Position numbers and translations under genes: made by a program. From the NCBI RefSeq assembly GCF_035573695.1, contig NZ_CP121694.1, positions 968,501-1,032,500 of the forward strand: a stretch of DNA of 64,000 nt, given 5' to 3'. Source of the DNA: Metallumcola ferriviriculae. GTDB taxonomy: Bacteria; Bacillota; JADQBR01. Shown in pieces: positions 51,836 to 61,678 of the stretch (position 1 is its first letter; every line of letters starts with the position of its first letter). The notes under the pieces were generated by a model. That model ran no database searches, was not told the origin of the DNA, and saw nothing but the letters and a program-made list of their open reading frames with translations.

Positions 51836-52432
51836 ATGTCCACTTTAGTGCCAATGGTTGTTGAGCAAACTAACAGAGGAGAGCGGGCCTATGATATATA
51901 TTCCCGTTTGTTAAAGGACCGGATTATATTTTTAGGCAGTGCTATTGACGACAACGTTGCAAATCTGATTATTGCCCAAATGTTGTTTTTGGAAGCAGAA
52001 GATCCGGATAAGGATATTCACTTATATGTAAATAGTCCCGGTGGTTCCATTACCGCAGGCATGGCTATTTATGATACCATGCAGCATATTAAACCTGATG
52101 TATCTACTATTTGTGTTGGTTTAGCCGCCAGCATGGGTGCATTTCTTTTGGCCGCAGGCGCCAAGGAAAAGCGCTTTGCATTACCTAACAGCGAAGTAAT
52201 GATACATCAGCCCATGGGTGGCACTCAGGGTCAGGCAGTAGACATTGAAATTCATACTAAGCGGCTCTTGCGCATAAAAGATAAACTAAATAAGATTTTA
52301 TCAGATATCACGGGGAAACCTTTAAAGCAAATTGAAAAGGATACGGATAGGGATAACTTCTTAACTGCCGATGAGGCCAAGAATTACGGCCTTGTGGATG
52401 CTGTCATCTCCAAGGAGGCGCCTGCGAAATAA
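51836..52432 (+). CDS. clpP: ATP-dependent Clp protease proteolytic subunit
   Basis: 198 residues. The Ser-His-Asp triad is in [11 protein letters not shown] (Ser), MIHQPMGG (His) and the following KDTDRDNFL (Asp). The start is [26 protein letters not shown]. It forms the tetradecameric barrel used with ClpX. AGGGGTGTG lies upstream. It is 26 bp after tig and 19 bp before clpX. Confidence 0.97.
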   Translation: MSTLVPMVVEQTNRGERAYDIYSRLLKDRIIFLGSAIDDNVANLIIAQMLFLEAEDPDKDIHLYVNSPGGSITAGMAIYDTMQHIKPDVSTICVGLAASMGAFLLAAGAKEKRFALPNSEVMIHQPMGGTQGQAVDIEIHTKRLLRIKDKLNKILSDITGKPLKQIEKDTDRDNFLTADEAKNYGLVDAVISKEAPAK

Positions 52433-52451
52433 TATATAGCGGGGTGAAATA

Positions 52452-53708
52452 ATGTATAAGTATACGGACGATAAAGGGCAGCTAAAATGTTCCTTTTGCG
52501 GGAAATTACAAGACCAGGTCAAAAAGTTAGTTGCCGGTCCTGGTGTCTATATCTGTGATGAATGTATTGAACTTTGCAATGAAATAATTGAAGAAGAACT
52601 TAGTGAAGACCTGGGCCTTGATATGGGGGAAATCCCTAAGCCCATAGAAATACGCGAAATTTTGGATCAATACGTCATTGGGCAGGAATCGGCTAAAAAA
52701 TCTCTTGCTGTGGCTGTATACAATCATTACAAGCGTATTAATATGGGAATGAAAATTGACGATGTAGAGCTTCAGAAAAGTAACATTGTCATGCTTGGCC
52801 CTACTGGTAGTGGTAAAACACTTCTAGCCCAGACGCTGGCAAGGATTCTTAACGTTCCTTTTGCCATTGCCGATGCCACGTCATTGACCGAAGCCGGATA
52901 TGTGGGCGAGGATGTAGAAAACATTCTATTGAAGCTCATTCAGGCTGCCGATTATGATGTAGAGAAGGCAGAAAAGGGTATTGTCTATATTGACGAAATT
53001 GACAAGATTGCCCGTAAGTCCGAAAATCCGTCCATTACTCGGGATGTCTCCGGTGAAGGTGTTCAGCAGGCCTTACTAAAAATCTTGGAAGGTACTGTGG
53101 CCAGTGTTCCCCCTCAAGGTGGACGCAAGCATCCACATCAGGAGTTTATCCAACTAGACACCACCAACATTTTGTTTATCTGCGGCGGTGCTTTTGATGG
53201 TGTGGATAAAATAATTCAAAGCCGTGTTGGTAAGAAGACGATGGGTTTTGGTGCTGAAATTAAAGGTAAACAAGAGTTGGAAATTGGCGCAGTGCTGCGG
53301 CAGATTCTTCCCGGGGATTTGTTAAAATATGGTTTGATCCCTGAGTTTGTAGGAAGACTGCCTGTCATAGTTACTTTGGACGCTTTGGATGAGGAAGCAT
53401 TGGTACGTATCCTTACAGAGCCGCGCAATGCACTGGTTAAACAGTACCATAAATTGTTCGAGATGGACGGTGTGACGTTGGAGTTCAAGGATGAAGCGCT
53501 GGCGGCCATTGCCCGTAAGGCAATTAAGCGGGAAACCGGTGCTCGGGGTCTGAGGGCCATCTTAGAGGATATTATGCTGGAGGTCATGTATGATATCCCT
53601 TCCCGGACAGATATCGCCAAGTGTATCGTTAATGAACCGGTTATTGAAATTGGCGAAAAACCGGTGCTAGTTGAGGCTGATAAAAAGAAAAAAGAAGAAA
53701 GTGCATAA
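52452..53708 (+). CDS. clpX: Clp protease ATP-binding subunit ClpX
   Basis: 418 residues. An N-terminal C4 zinc-binding domain (CSFCGK ... CDECIELC) for adaptor and substrate docking, AAA+ core with Walker A GPTGSGKT, Walker [10 protein letters not shown], pore loop GYVG and the ClpP-binding IGF-type loop (here MGFGAE). It unfolds substrates for ClpP. GGGGTGA precedes the ATG. A strong terminator follows. Confidence 0.97.
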   Translation: MYKYTDDKGQLKCSFCGKLQDQVKKLVAGPGVYICDECIELCNEIIEEELSEDLGLDMGEIPKPIEIREILDQYVIGQESAKKSLAVAVYNHYKRINMGMKIDDVELQKSNIVMLGPTGSGKTLLAQTLARILNVPFAIADATSLTEAGYVGEDVENILLKLIQAADYDVEKAEKGIVYIDEIDKIARKSENPSITRDVSGEGVQQALLKILEGTVASVPPQGGRKHPHQEFIQLDTTNILFICGGAFDGVDKIIQSRVGKKTMGFGAEIKGKQELEIGAVLRQILPGDLLKYGLIPEFVGRLPVIVTLDALDEEALVRILTEPRNALVKQYHKLFEMDGVTLEFKDEALAAIARKAIKRETGARGLRAILEDIMLEVMYDIPSRTDIAKCIVNEPVIEIGEKPVLVEADKKKKEESA

Positions 53709-53726
53709 TCTTAGCAGCATAAACTA

Positions 53727-53758
53727 AAACCGGGCGGTTCTAAACGCCCGGTTTTTTT
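53727..53758 (+). terminator. Terminator after clpX
   Basis: AAAACCGGGCG (53727-53737) pairs with CGCCCGGTTTT, followed by a seven-T run ending at 53758. Confidence 0.92.
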
Positions 53759-53819
53759 GGATAAAACTAGTTCTCCTGGAAATACTATAGGTAGATTGTA
53801 TAAAAGGAGGACTCGCAGA

Positions 53820-55520
53820 ATGATGAATGTTGGTACAGGCCTAGGAAGTTTATTAGGGTTTGTTCAGATATTTTTTGCGATTGTGATTGGGCTTTATTTT
53901 TGGAATCTGCTGCGCAGCCAGCATGGTAATAAAGTGGCCGTGGAAAAGGAATCCCGCAAGGAAATGGAGAAATTGGAAAAGCTTCGGCAAATAAGCCTTT
54001 CGGAACCTTTGTCTGAAAAGACTCGCCCTACGCGTTTTGACGAAATTATTGGTCAGGAGCAAGGATTAAAAGCTTTAAGCGCTGCACTGTGTGGCCCAAA
54101 TCCACAGCACGTAATTATCTACGGGCCGCCCGGTGTGGGCAAGACAGCTGCGGCCCGCTTAGTGTTGGAAGAGGCTAAAAAATCTTCGTATAGCCCGTTC
54201 AATGTAGATGCCAAATTTGTTGAGTTAGATGGAGCTACTGCTCGTTTTGATGAGCGAGGTATAGCAGACCCATTGATTGGCTCGGTGCATGACCCTATTT
54301 ATCAGGGTGCGGGAGCCATGGGTATGGCCGGTATTCCGCAGCCAAAGCAAGGGGCGGTGACGAAGGCCCATGGGGGAATGCTTTTTATTGATGAAATTGG
54401 GGAGCTGCACTCGATTCAGATCAACAAACTGTTAAAGGTGTTGGAGGATCGTAAGGTATTGCTTGAAAGTGCTTACTACAGCTCGGAGGATTCAAATATC
54501 CCTAAGCATATTCATGATATTTTTCAAAACGGGTTACCGGCTGATTTCCGTATGGTGGCCGCTACCACACGCATGGCCAATGAAATTTCACCGGCCATTC
54601 GTTCTCGCTGCCTGGAGATTTTTTTCCGAGGTTTGCTGCCTGAAGAGGTAAGTGTTATTGCACGCAACGCGGCTAATAAAATTAATTTTGGCATTGGCGA
54701 ACATGCCTTAGATATTATTAAAAAATATTCGACCAACGGCAGAGAAGCTGTAAACATCATTCAAATTGCTGCCGGCTTGGCATTAAATGATGGAGAAAAA
54801 GAGATTAGACCAAGCCATATTGAATGGGTGGTAAACAGCGGTCAATACACTCCCCGCCCGGAGAAGAAAATTCCCGATAAGCCCCAGGTTGGGTTAGTCA
54901 ACGGCCTTGCGGTTTATGGGCCGAATATGGGCACCTTAATTGAATTGGAGGCCAATGTTATTCCTGCTGCTTCAGGTAAGGGGAATATCACCATAACCGG
55001 TGTGGTGGAGGAAGAAGAAATAGGCGGTCGTGACGGGAAAAAAATACGCCGCAAAAGCATGGCAAAAGGTTCAGTGGAAAATGTATTGACGGTGCTGCGC
55101 CGTAACTTGAAGGTGGACCCCAGGGATTATGATATCCATATCAACTTTCCCGGCGGCATTCCAATAGATGGCCCTTCGGCGGGTGTGACAATAGCTACCG
55201 CAGTTTACTCCGCCATAACTGCTACGCCCGTGGATAATACGGTAGCAATGACCGGTGAAGTCTCCATTCGAGGGGGGATAAAACCGGTGGGCGGCATAGT
55301 AGCAAAGGTAGAAGCCGCTCGACAATCCGGCGCAAAAAAGGTGCTCATACCACAGGAGAACTGGCAGGAAATCTTTTCTCAGTTAGAGGGGATTAAGGTG
55401 GTACCTGTCCAGTGCTTAGAACAGGCGATTGAACATTCTTTGGTAGGGGGCATGGAAGAACTTCCCCAAAAGTTTCAAATATCTCAGGCAGAGGTATTTA
55501 CTGCTTCACCTTTGGTGTGA
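53820..55520 (+). CDS. lonB: Lon-like ATP-dependent protease LonB
   Basis: 566 residues from ATG 53820 (AAAAGGAGG 10 bp upstream; the frame open to 53757 starts inside the clpX terminator). An N-terminal membrane helix (LLGFVQIFFAIVIGLYFW), an AAA+ domain with Walker [10 protein letters not shown] and LFIDEIGEL, and a C-terminal S16 protease domain with the Ser in DGPSAGVTIAT and the Lys in the GGIVAKVEAARQSG region. It lacks the long N-terminal domain of LonA. The B. subtilis homologue is forespore-specific (known), so sporulation use is likely here. Confidence 0.93.
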   Translation: MMNVGTGLGSLLGFVQIFFAIVIGLYFWNLLRSQHGNKVAVEKESRKEMEKLEKLRQISLSEPLSEKTRPTRFDEIIGQEQGLKALSAALCGPNPQHVIIYGPPGVGKTAAARLVLEEAKKSSYSPFNVDAKFVELDGATARFDERGIADPLIGSVHDPIYQGAGAMGMAGIPQPKQGAVTKAHGGMLFIDEIGELHSIQINKLLKVLEDRKVLLESAYYSSEDSNIPKHIHDIFQNGLPADFRMVAATTRMANEISPAIRSRCLEIFFRGLLPEEVSVIARNAANKINFGIGEHALDIIKKYSTNGREAVNIIQIAAGLALNDGEKEIRPSHIEWVVNSGQYTPRPEKKIPDKPQVGLVNGLAVYGPNMGTLIELEANVIPAASGKGNITITGVVEEEEIGGRDGKKIRRKSMAKGSVENVLTVLRRNLKVDPRDYDIHINFPGGIPIDGPSAGVTIATAVYSAITATPVDNTVAMTGEVSIRGGIKPVGGIVAKVEAARQSGAKKVLIPQENWQEIFSQLEGIKVVPVQCLEQAIEHSLVGGMEELPQKFQISQAEVFTASPLV

Positions 55521-55533
55521 CTCTTTTTCACCT

Positions 55534-55580
55534 AACAATAGAAAACCCGGCAGTCCTAGACTACCGGGTTTTCTATTGTT
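55534..55580 (+). terminator. Terminator after lonB
   Basis: AACAATAGAAAACCCGG and CCGGGTTTTCTATTGTT form a perfect 17-bp stem with an inner AGT/ACT extension. Confidence 0.92.
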
Positions 55581-55718
55581 AGTTAGGATGATGTTTCCTC
55601 CACATGTAAATTAAGGAAGGATTTGTTCGGGAGCAACGAGAATACATATAAAGAAGCGGGAATATATTCGCTGTTGATAAGAAAAAATAGATATATCAGT
55701 TTTGGAGGTGACAGTTAA

Positions 55719-58046
55719 ATGGAGCAGCAGGAAAATGTACGTCAACTGCCTCTCTTACCACTGCGGGGAGTTTTAGTCTTTCCCTATATGGTCATTCATT
55801 TAGATGTAGGTCGCGACCGCTCGGTGGCCGCCATCGATGAGGCAATGATTAATGACCGTGAAATATTCCTCACTATGCAGAAGGAAGCGCAGACGGACGA
55901 ACCTAATGAAGAGGACATATATACCACCGGTACCGTTGCCGAGATTAAACAGTTGTTAAAGCTGCCGGGAGGTACAATTCGAGTACTGGTGGAAGGGGTT
56001 GCCAGGGCACGAATAAAACATTACCTAGAAAAAGAACCATACATAAAGGTTGAAATTGAACTTCAACCGGAAAGTAACGAAAAGAGTGTCGAAATTGAGG
56101 CTTTGATGCGGAGCTTGGTGGATAAGTTTGAACGTTATGTGAAGATGAGTAAGAAAGTATCCCCGGAGACGGTGGTTTCCGTAGTGACTATTGAAGAACC
56201 TGAGCGGTTGGCTGATGTAATTGCTTCACACTTGTCTTTAAAGCTTACGGATAAACAAAGGGTACTGGAGGCCGTAGACGTTAGTGAGCGTCTAGAATTA
56301 CTATGCAATTTGCTGGCAAATGAAATGGAGATTTTGGAACTCGAACGTAAAATAAATATGCGTGTTCGCAAACAGATGGAAAAAACTCAGAAGGAATATT
56401 ATCTGCGCGAACAGATGAAAGCAATCCAGAAGGAACTGGGCGATAAAGATGACCGGGCGGCAGAAGTGGAAGAACTGCGGGAAAAGATTGAAAAAGCGCG
56501 ACTGCCTAAAGAGGTTAAGGAAAAGGCATTAAAAGAGGTTGACCGTTTGGATAAGATGCCGCCGATGGTAGCAGAAGCTACAGTAGTGAGAAACTATTTG
56601 GATTGGTTAGTAGCGCTGCCTTGGAGCAAACAAACCAAGGACCGCTTGGATATAGAGCTGGCAGAGAAGATTCTAAACGAAGATCATTATGGGCTGAAGG
56701 AAGTGAAAGACCGTATCCTTGAGTATTTGGCCATCCGTAAATTGGCCAAAAAACTGAAAGGCCCCATAATTTGCTTTGTCGGCCCTCCCGGTGTGGGAAA
56801 AACTTCGCTGGCTAAATCCATTGCCAGGTCTTTAAACAGGAAATTTATTCGCATGTCTTTGGGCGGAGTGCGAGATGAGGCGGAAATACGCGGACACCGG
56901 CGCACATATGTAGGTGCTATGCCCGGCAGGGTCATGCAAGGTTTACGCCAGGCGGGTTCAAGGAACCCAGTGTTCTTGATGGATGAGATTGACAAAATGA
57001 GTATGGATTTCCGCGGTGACCCTTCTTCCGCGCTGCTGGAGGTACTGGACCCGGAGCAGAACCATACCTTTAGCGACCACTATATTGAGAATAGCTTTGA
57101 CCTGTCCCAGGTGCTGTTTATTACCACCGCCAATGTGCAGTATAATATTCCCCGGCCATTATTGGATAGGATGGAGATAATTTATATCGGTGGTTATACT
57201 GAGCATGAAAAAGTGAAAATAGCTGAGAAACATCTGCTTAAAAAACAGTTGGATGAACACGGACTCGAGGATAAACAGCTGGATATATCGGAAAATGCAT
57301 TGCGAAAGATGATTCGTGAGTATACTCGGGAGTCCGGCGTACGTAATTTAGAGCGTACTATCGCTACCGTTTGCCGTAAGGCGGCTCGGGATATTGTCGC
57401 AGGAAAAAGTGACAGGGTGCTGGTCAGTGCCGGCAACTTGGAAAAATATCTTGGTATTCCTCAGTACCGTTTTGGTGTTGCGGAAAAAGAGGATGTGGTG
57501 GGAGTAACCACCGGACTTGCCTGGACCCAAGTAGGCGGTGAAGTGCTTAGTGTAGAGGCTACCGTGCTCAAAGGTAAAGGAGGGTTGACCCTTACCGGGA
57601 AGCTAGGGGACGTGATGAAAGAATCAGCTCAAGCCAGTTTTAGTTATGTTCGATCTAAAGCCGCTGATTTAGGCATCAAGGAAAATTTCCATGAAACCAG
57701 TGATATCCATATACACGTGCCCGAAGGAGCCATTCCCAAGGATGGACCATCAGCGGGTATTACTATGGCTACAGCTCTGGCCTCCAGTTTATCTGGGAAA
57801 GCAGTACGTAAAGATGTGGCTATGACCGGTGAGATAACTTTACGTGGTCGGGTGCTGCCGGTGGGGGGCATAAAGGAAAAGTTACTGGCGGCGCATCGTG
57901 CCGGTGTAAAGACGGTAATCTTACCCCGGGATAATAAGCGCCAACTTGAAGAGGTTCCTACCAATGTTAAAAGAAAGCTTAATTTCGTCTTGGTCGAGCA
58001 TATGGATGAAGTTCTGGCTGAGGCGTTGGTGAATGATGCGCATTAA
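55719..58046 (+). CDS. lon: ATP-dependent protease La (Lon)
   Basis: 775 residues. An N-terminal substrate-binding domain ([23 protein letters not shown]), a coiled-coil middle, an AAA+ module with Walker [14 protein letters not shown] and Walker [10 protein letters not shown], and an S16 protease domain with the catalytic Ser in [12 protein letters not shown] and the Lys in [16 protein letters not shown]. It degrades damaged and regulatory proteins. TTGGAGGTGAC precedes the ATG. No heat-shock operator (CIRCE) is seen. The 3' end overlaps engB. Confidence 0.97.
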   Translation: MEQQENVRQLPLLPLRGVLVFPYMVIHLDVGRDRSVAAIDEAMINDREIFLTMQKEAQTDEPNEEDIYTTGTVAEIKQLLKLPGGTIRVLVEGVARARIKHYLEKEPYIKVEIELQPESNEKSVEIEALMRSLVDKFERYVKMSKKVSPETVVSVVTIEEPERLADVIASHLSLKLTDKQRVLEAVDVSERLELLCNLLANEMEILELERKINMRVRKQMEKTQKEYYLREQMKAIQKELGDKDDRAAEVEELREKIEKARLPKEVKEKALKEVDRLDKMPPMVAEATVVRNYLDWLVALPWSKQTKDRLDIELAEKILNEDHYGLKEVKDRILEYLAIRKLAKKLKGPIICFVGPPGVGKTSLAKSIARSLNRKFIRMSLGGVRDEAEIRGHRRTYVGAMPGRVMQGLRQAGSRNPVFLMDEIDKMSMDFRGDPSSALLEVLDPEQNHTFSDHYIENSFDLSQVLFITTANVQYNIPRPLLDRMEIIYIGGYTEHEKVKIAEKHLLKKQLDEHGLEDKQLDISENALRKMIREYTRESGVRNLERTIATVCRKAARDIVAGKSDRVLVSAGNLEKYLGIPQYRFGVAEKEDVVGVTTGLAWTQVGGEVLSVEATVLKGKGGLTLTGKLGDVMKESAQASFSYVRSKAADLGIKENFHETSDIHIHVPEGAIPKDGPSAGITMATALASSLSGKAVRKDVAMTGEITLRGRVLPVGGIKEKLLAAHRAGVKTVILPRDNKRQLEEVPTNVKRKLNFVLVEHMDEVLAEALVNDAH

Positions 58047-58623
58047 AAAGGCCGAATTCATTAAAAGTGCTCTCAAGCCGGAGCATTATCCCCAGGAAGT
58101 GATTCCGGAGGTGGCCTTTTCTGGTCGGTCCAACGTGGGTAAATCATCAATGTTTAATCAATTGGTAGGTCAGAAAAGCTTGGCCAGAGTGAGTCGACAA
58201 CCCGGACGTACGCAAACAATTAACTTTTTTTTGGTTAATAATTCGTTTCATATGGTAGATTTGCCCGGTTACGGTTTTGCAAAGGTACCGCTTAAGGTGA
58301 AGGCCCAGTGGGGCAAGATGATGGAAACTTACTTGGGTAAGCGGCAGCAGCTGCGCGGTGTGGTACTGCTATTGGACATTCGGCATAAGCCCACCGGCGA
58401 TGACCGACAGATGCTTGATTGGCTTATTGATAATAAACTGCCGGTGATTGTGGTAGCTACCAAGTCGGATAAGATTAGTAAAGGCAGGCGGCAGCATCAC
58501 TTAGCGGTAATTAAGAAAGAGTTGGCACTCTCCCCGGAACAACAGATTGTTCAATTTTCGTCTCAAACCGGTGAGGGAAAAGAGTTGTTACTTTCGGGAG
58601 TAGAGGCATTAATAAACGAATAA
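58036..58623 (+). CDS. engB: Ribosome-biogenesis GTPase EngB (YsxC)
   Basis: 195 residues. Small GTPase needed for 50S assembly: G1 [10 protein letters not shown]3 [11 protein letters not shown]4 TKSDKI. The start is ATG 58036 (or 58033), overlapping the lon stop by 11-14 bp, so translation is coupled. It is the last gene of the block and is followed by a terminator. Confidence 0.95.
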   Translation: MRIKKAEFIKSALKPEHYPQEVIPEVAFSGRSNVGKSSMFNQLVGQKSLARVSRQPGRTQTINFFLVNNSFHMVDLPGYGFAKVPLKVKAQWGKMMETYLGKRQQLRGVVLLLDIRHKPTGDDRQMLDWLIDNKLPVIVVATKSDKISKGRRQHHLAVIKKELALSPEQQIVQFSSQTGEGKELLLSGVEALINE

Positions 58624-58671
58624 GAAAGTCAACACTGAGGGTGTCGGGCACCACTAGTGTTGACTTTCTTT
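58622..58671. terminator. Terminator between engB and the convergent EamA gene
   Basis: AAGAAAGTCAACACT (58622-58636) pairs perfectly with AGTGTTGACTTTCTT (58656-58670), with an inner GGTG/CACC stem. Confidence 0.88.
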
Positions 58672-58756
58672 ATGTATGGGAAATCGTGGGTTGTGGATAC
58701 AATTTCCTATACAGGGGGGTTGGTAGGGATAGAATCACCTAAGGACTTCACATTCA

Positions 58757-59611
58757 TTATGTTTTTAGTTCGGCCAGCAGCATACCGGCAAGCACCAGAA
58801 GACCGCCAGAGATATCCTTTACGCCCAGTGCTTCATGCAGTAATATTAAGGCAAATAACGCGGCAAACACCGGTTCCATGCTCAGGATGATGGCTGTGCG
58901 TGTTTCTGTGGTGAACTTTTGAGCCCAGTTTTGAATAAGATAAGCTAGAGCGGTGGCGGGAATTGCGGTAATAATCAGGCCCCAGATGACATTGGCGGTA
59001 AAATGCACAGCTTGTCCCTCCCAAACGAGGGCTGAGAGACCGCTTAATATCGCTACAGTACCGATTTGGATTACTACCAGCACCATGGTGTCGTGATTGG
59101 GGGAATAACGCCCCACAAAGACAATATGCAGTGCAAAACTGGCGGCACAAAACAATACCAGCAGGTCGCCAAGGTTAACTGCCAGGGGAAGGCTTAAAGA
59201 TAAAAGGCCTAGTCCTGCGGCGGCAGTTATTGCCCCCAAAATTGCGTAGCGGTTGGCTGTTCTTTTAAATAACAGGCGGGCAAATAACGGTACCATTACT
59301 ACTGACAAACCGGTGATAAAGCCGGCATTAGAGGCAGTGGTATATTGAAGACCGATTGTTTGAAAGGAATATCCGGCAAAAAGTACCATACCAACTGTCA
59401 TGCCGGCGCTTAAGGATTTTTTATTAATCTGACGCAGCTTACGACCAGAAAACAACCCCATAAAAATAAATGCAATACCGAAACGAATCGCGTTGAAAGT
59501 ATAAGGCCCTATATCTACCAAGGCATTTTTTACGCTGACAAAGGTAAGGCCCCAAATCAAGGCTACTATCAGCAGGAGCAAATCGGCCTGTAATTGCCGG
59601 TTATTATCCAT
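58757..59611 (-). CDS. EamA/DMT-family transporter
   Basis: 284 residues with ten predicted helices in two EamA repeats: LLLIVALIWGLTFVSVKNAL (repeat 1) and VIWGLIITAIPATALAYLIQNWAQKFTTETRTAIILSMEPVFAAL (repeat 2, given by its landmarks WGLI, TALAYL, EPVFAAL). Family members export amino acids or other metabolites. GGGATG near the ATG is a modest ribosome site. It is a single gene converging on engB. Confidence 0.85.
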   Translation of the reverse strand: MDNNRQLQADLLLLIVALIWGLTFVSVKNALVDIGPYTFNAIRFGIAFIFMGLFSGRKLRQINKKSLSAGMTVGMVLFAGYSFQTIGLQYTTASNAGFITGLSVVMVPLFARLLFKRTANRYAILGAITAAAGLGLLSLSLPLAVNLGDLLVLFCAASFALHIVFVGRYSPNHDTMVLVVIQIGTVAILSGLSALVWEGQAVHFTANVIWGLIITAIPATALAYLIQNWAQKFTTETRTAIILSMEPVFAALFALILLHEALGVKDISGGLLVLAGMLLAELKT

Positions 59612-59782
59612 AGTTTCATCCCTCTATTCTTTAAAGACGCCATTATAATTTTGTCAGAGTATATCAATTCGGTCAAGGAAAAAACTTTTACTCAAAGACC
59701 GATATGGGAAATGTTTCGATGATGGTTATAAAAACCCAGCGGCTGCCGTATTTTATAAATAGCAAATATGGGAGGTGGATTG

Positions 59783-60205
59783 ATGGCTGGGACAAATTTT
59801 AAAGCTATTTGGAAGGGCTTTTGGATGGGTGCCGCGATCTTAATCGGCGGCTATACCCTGCTGCTTCTTTGGGTGTTGTTTGGTTCAAGACAGAGTTATT
59901 ATTTACCTGGATATATGCGGGTAATAGTTTTCTTAGCGTTGGTAATGGCTGGGTTTAGTGGCGGAAAAGCAGCTCGCTGGCAGGGATGGAAACACGGAGG
60001 TTGGATTGGTGCGGCGGTGGCACTTGCTGCAGTAGCAATAAATGCTGCTTTGATACCGCAAATTGTTTCAGTTAACCAAGTGGTATACAAATTATTGGTT
60101 GGCGCCGTAACTGGCGGGGCAGCTGCAGTCTGTGGTGTAAATATAGCATTTTTGCAGCGACGGGGCAGACTTGGAAAAGGTAATAAGGATAAGTCCCTTT
60201 ATTAA
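59783..60205 (+). CDS. TIGR04086-type small membrane protein
   Basis: 140 residues with four helices and a Gly-rich second half (GFSGGKAARWQGWKHGGWIGAAVAL; LLVGAVTGGAAAVCGVNIAF). The pattern fits the TIGR04086 family of Clostridia and Bacilli, whose function is unknown. The start is ATG 59783 after GGGAGGTGG; the ATG at 59768 overlaps that site. Confidence 0.75.
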   Translation: MAGTNFKAIWKGFWMGAAILIGGYTLLLLWVLFGSRQSYYLPGYMRVIVFLALVMAGFSGGKAARWQGWKHGGWIGAAVALAAVAINAALIPQIVSVNQVVYKLLVGAVTGGAAAVCGVNIAFLQRRGRLGKGNKDKSLY

Positions 60206-60369
60206 AATATTGCTGAAAAAAAGGAAATTTAGGTTTTGAGAACGAATATACAGTAAAATAAATATTCTAACTATTTAATTTTTTGTTAAGTAGTTGGTTA
60301 AAGGCATATTACGGTTCCCGTTGGAGAAGATTCGGGAACCTGAAAAAATTGTAGCAAGGGGTGTGGCAA

Positions 60370-61323
60370 TTGAAGATAGCAGATGACCTGCTGGCAGGAA
60401 ATCGTAGGGCTTTGGCCAGAGCAATAACCATAGTCGAGAATGAAGCACCGGAGAAAAAGGAACTTTTGGCTGCTCTCTACCCTCATACCGGAAGGGCTTA
60501 CGTTATTGGCATTACCGGTTCTCCGGGTGCAGGTAAGAGTTCGTTAGTGGACCGATTGACACAACATATTCGTAAGGCCTACGGATTAAGCGTGGGAATC
60601 ATTGCGGTTGATCCAACCAGTCCTTTTAGCGGTGGGGCGCTATTAGGTGATAGAATCCGTATGCAGGACCATGTATTAGATGAAGGGGTCTTTATTAGAA
60701 GTATGGGTACCCGAGGCAGTCTGGGCGGCCTTTCCAGAGCTACCAAGGAAGCTATCAAGGTGTTGGATGCTTCAGGGAAAGATGTGATTTTGGTAGAGAC
60801 GGTAGGGGTAGGTCAGTCCGAGCTTGATATCATGAATGCTGCCGATAGTACTGTGGTGGTGTTGACCCCCGGTGCCGGTGACATTATTCAAACTTTGAAA
60901 GCGGGAATTATGGAAATTGCTGATGTTTTTGCAGTCAATAAGGCGGATCTGGAAGGTGCAGATCGTACCGCGACTGAAGTGAGGGCTATGTTGGACTTAG
61001 ACAGGGAGCGCCAGTGGCGCCCGCCGGTGGTGCCGGTGGTATCGCTGCATAATACAGGATTGGACGACTTATATCAGGCGATTATGAGGCATAAGGAATA
61101 CCTGGATAGCACAGGCTTCTTAACCGATTACCGACAGCAGCGGCTTAAGTCCGAAGTGGTGGAAGTAGTGCTGGAACGATTAAAGCAGCGTATTGGCCGG
61201 GAATTTAAGGATTCAGGTGAATTCGAACAAACATTGGAAAAAGTGATTAACAGGGAGATTGACCCCTACCATGCTTCAGATATCATTTTGGAAAGAATGG
61301 TGCGGGGCGGATCTGTTTCGTAA
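60370..61323 (+). CDS. meaB: MeaB/ArgK-type G3E GTPase (B12-mutase chaperone)
   Basis: 317 residues. P-loop GITGSPGAGKSSLVD, switch I region VDPTSPFSGGALLGDRIRM, RSMGTRGSLGGLS, DVILVETVGVGQSELD and G4 NKAD. It loads or protects B12-dependent acyl-CoA mutases such as methylmalonyl-CoA mutase. The start TTG 60370 has AAGGGG about 8 bp upstream; GTG 60361 directly abuts it. No mutase lies beside it in this window; the only B12 enzyme here, the glutamate mutase subunit, is 15 kb away. Confidence 0.88.
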   Translation: MKIADDLLAGNRRALARAITIVENEAPEKKELLAALYPHTGRAYVIGITGSPGAGKSSLVDRLTQHIRKAYGLSVGIIAVDPTSPFSGGALLGDRIRMQDHVLDEGVFIRSMGTRGSLGGLSRATKEAIKVLDASGKDVILVETVGVGQSELDIMNAADSTVVVLTPGAGDIIQTLKAGIMEIADVFAVNKADLEGADRTATEVRAMLDLDRERQWRPPVVPVVSLHNTGLDDLYQAIMRHKEYLDSTGFLTDYRQQRLKSEVVEVVLERLKQRIGREFKDSGEFEQTLEKVINREIDPYHASDIILERMVRGGSVS

Positions 61324-61347
61324 CATTATAGGGCCTGTATAGCGAGG

Positions 61348-61376
61348 TTGACAGCGGTACATAATACCAGTAATAT
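61348..61376 (+). promoter_or_regulatory. Promoter of valS
   Basis: -35 TTGACA (61348-61353), 17-bp spacer, -10 TAATAT (61371-61376). Confidence 0.8.
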
Positions 61377-61399
61377 ATAGCTAGAAAACTTTACATGTA

Positions 61400-61637
61400 A
61401 AAAATTGTGAAGGGGAGTAGTAGTCGCTGCCAACCGCCAGAGAGAGAGACCCTCAATAGGCTGCAAGGTCTTTTCGGTTTTGAAAGCGGTGAAGTCGCCC
61501 TGGAATTGTCTAGCTGAAAACAAGTAGGCTGGGCCGGTAAAAGCCGTTATCTTTTGGAGTGTGGCTTATAGAGCCGAACTAAGGTGGTACCGCGGAACCC
61601 TTTCGTCCTTATAGATGAAGGGTTTTATTTTATTTAT
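61400..61637 (+). promoter_or_regulatory. T-box riboswitch (valyl-tRNA sensing)
   Basis: The GGGGAGTAGTAG start, AGAGAGAGA bulge and GCCGTTATC element mark Stem I to Stem III. The antiterminator AAGGTGGTACCGCGG is at 61581-61595. The terminator AACCCTTTCGTCC/AGATGAAGGGTTT is followed by T-rich sequence to about 61635. A GUC (Val) codon follows GGAAUU at 61508-61510, as expected for a specifier. It precedes valS directly. Confidence 0.88.
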
Positions 61638-61678
61638 AAGAAAAATATGGCATATTTATCAAGAAGGATGGTGCGTCT

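Noticed and set aside
53757-53819. Upstream TTG start for lonB
   Set aside because: It lies on the clpX terminator T-run and lacks a ribosome site; AAAAGGAGG points to ATG 53820.
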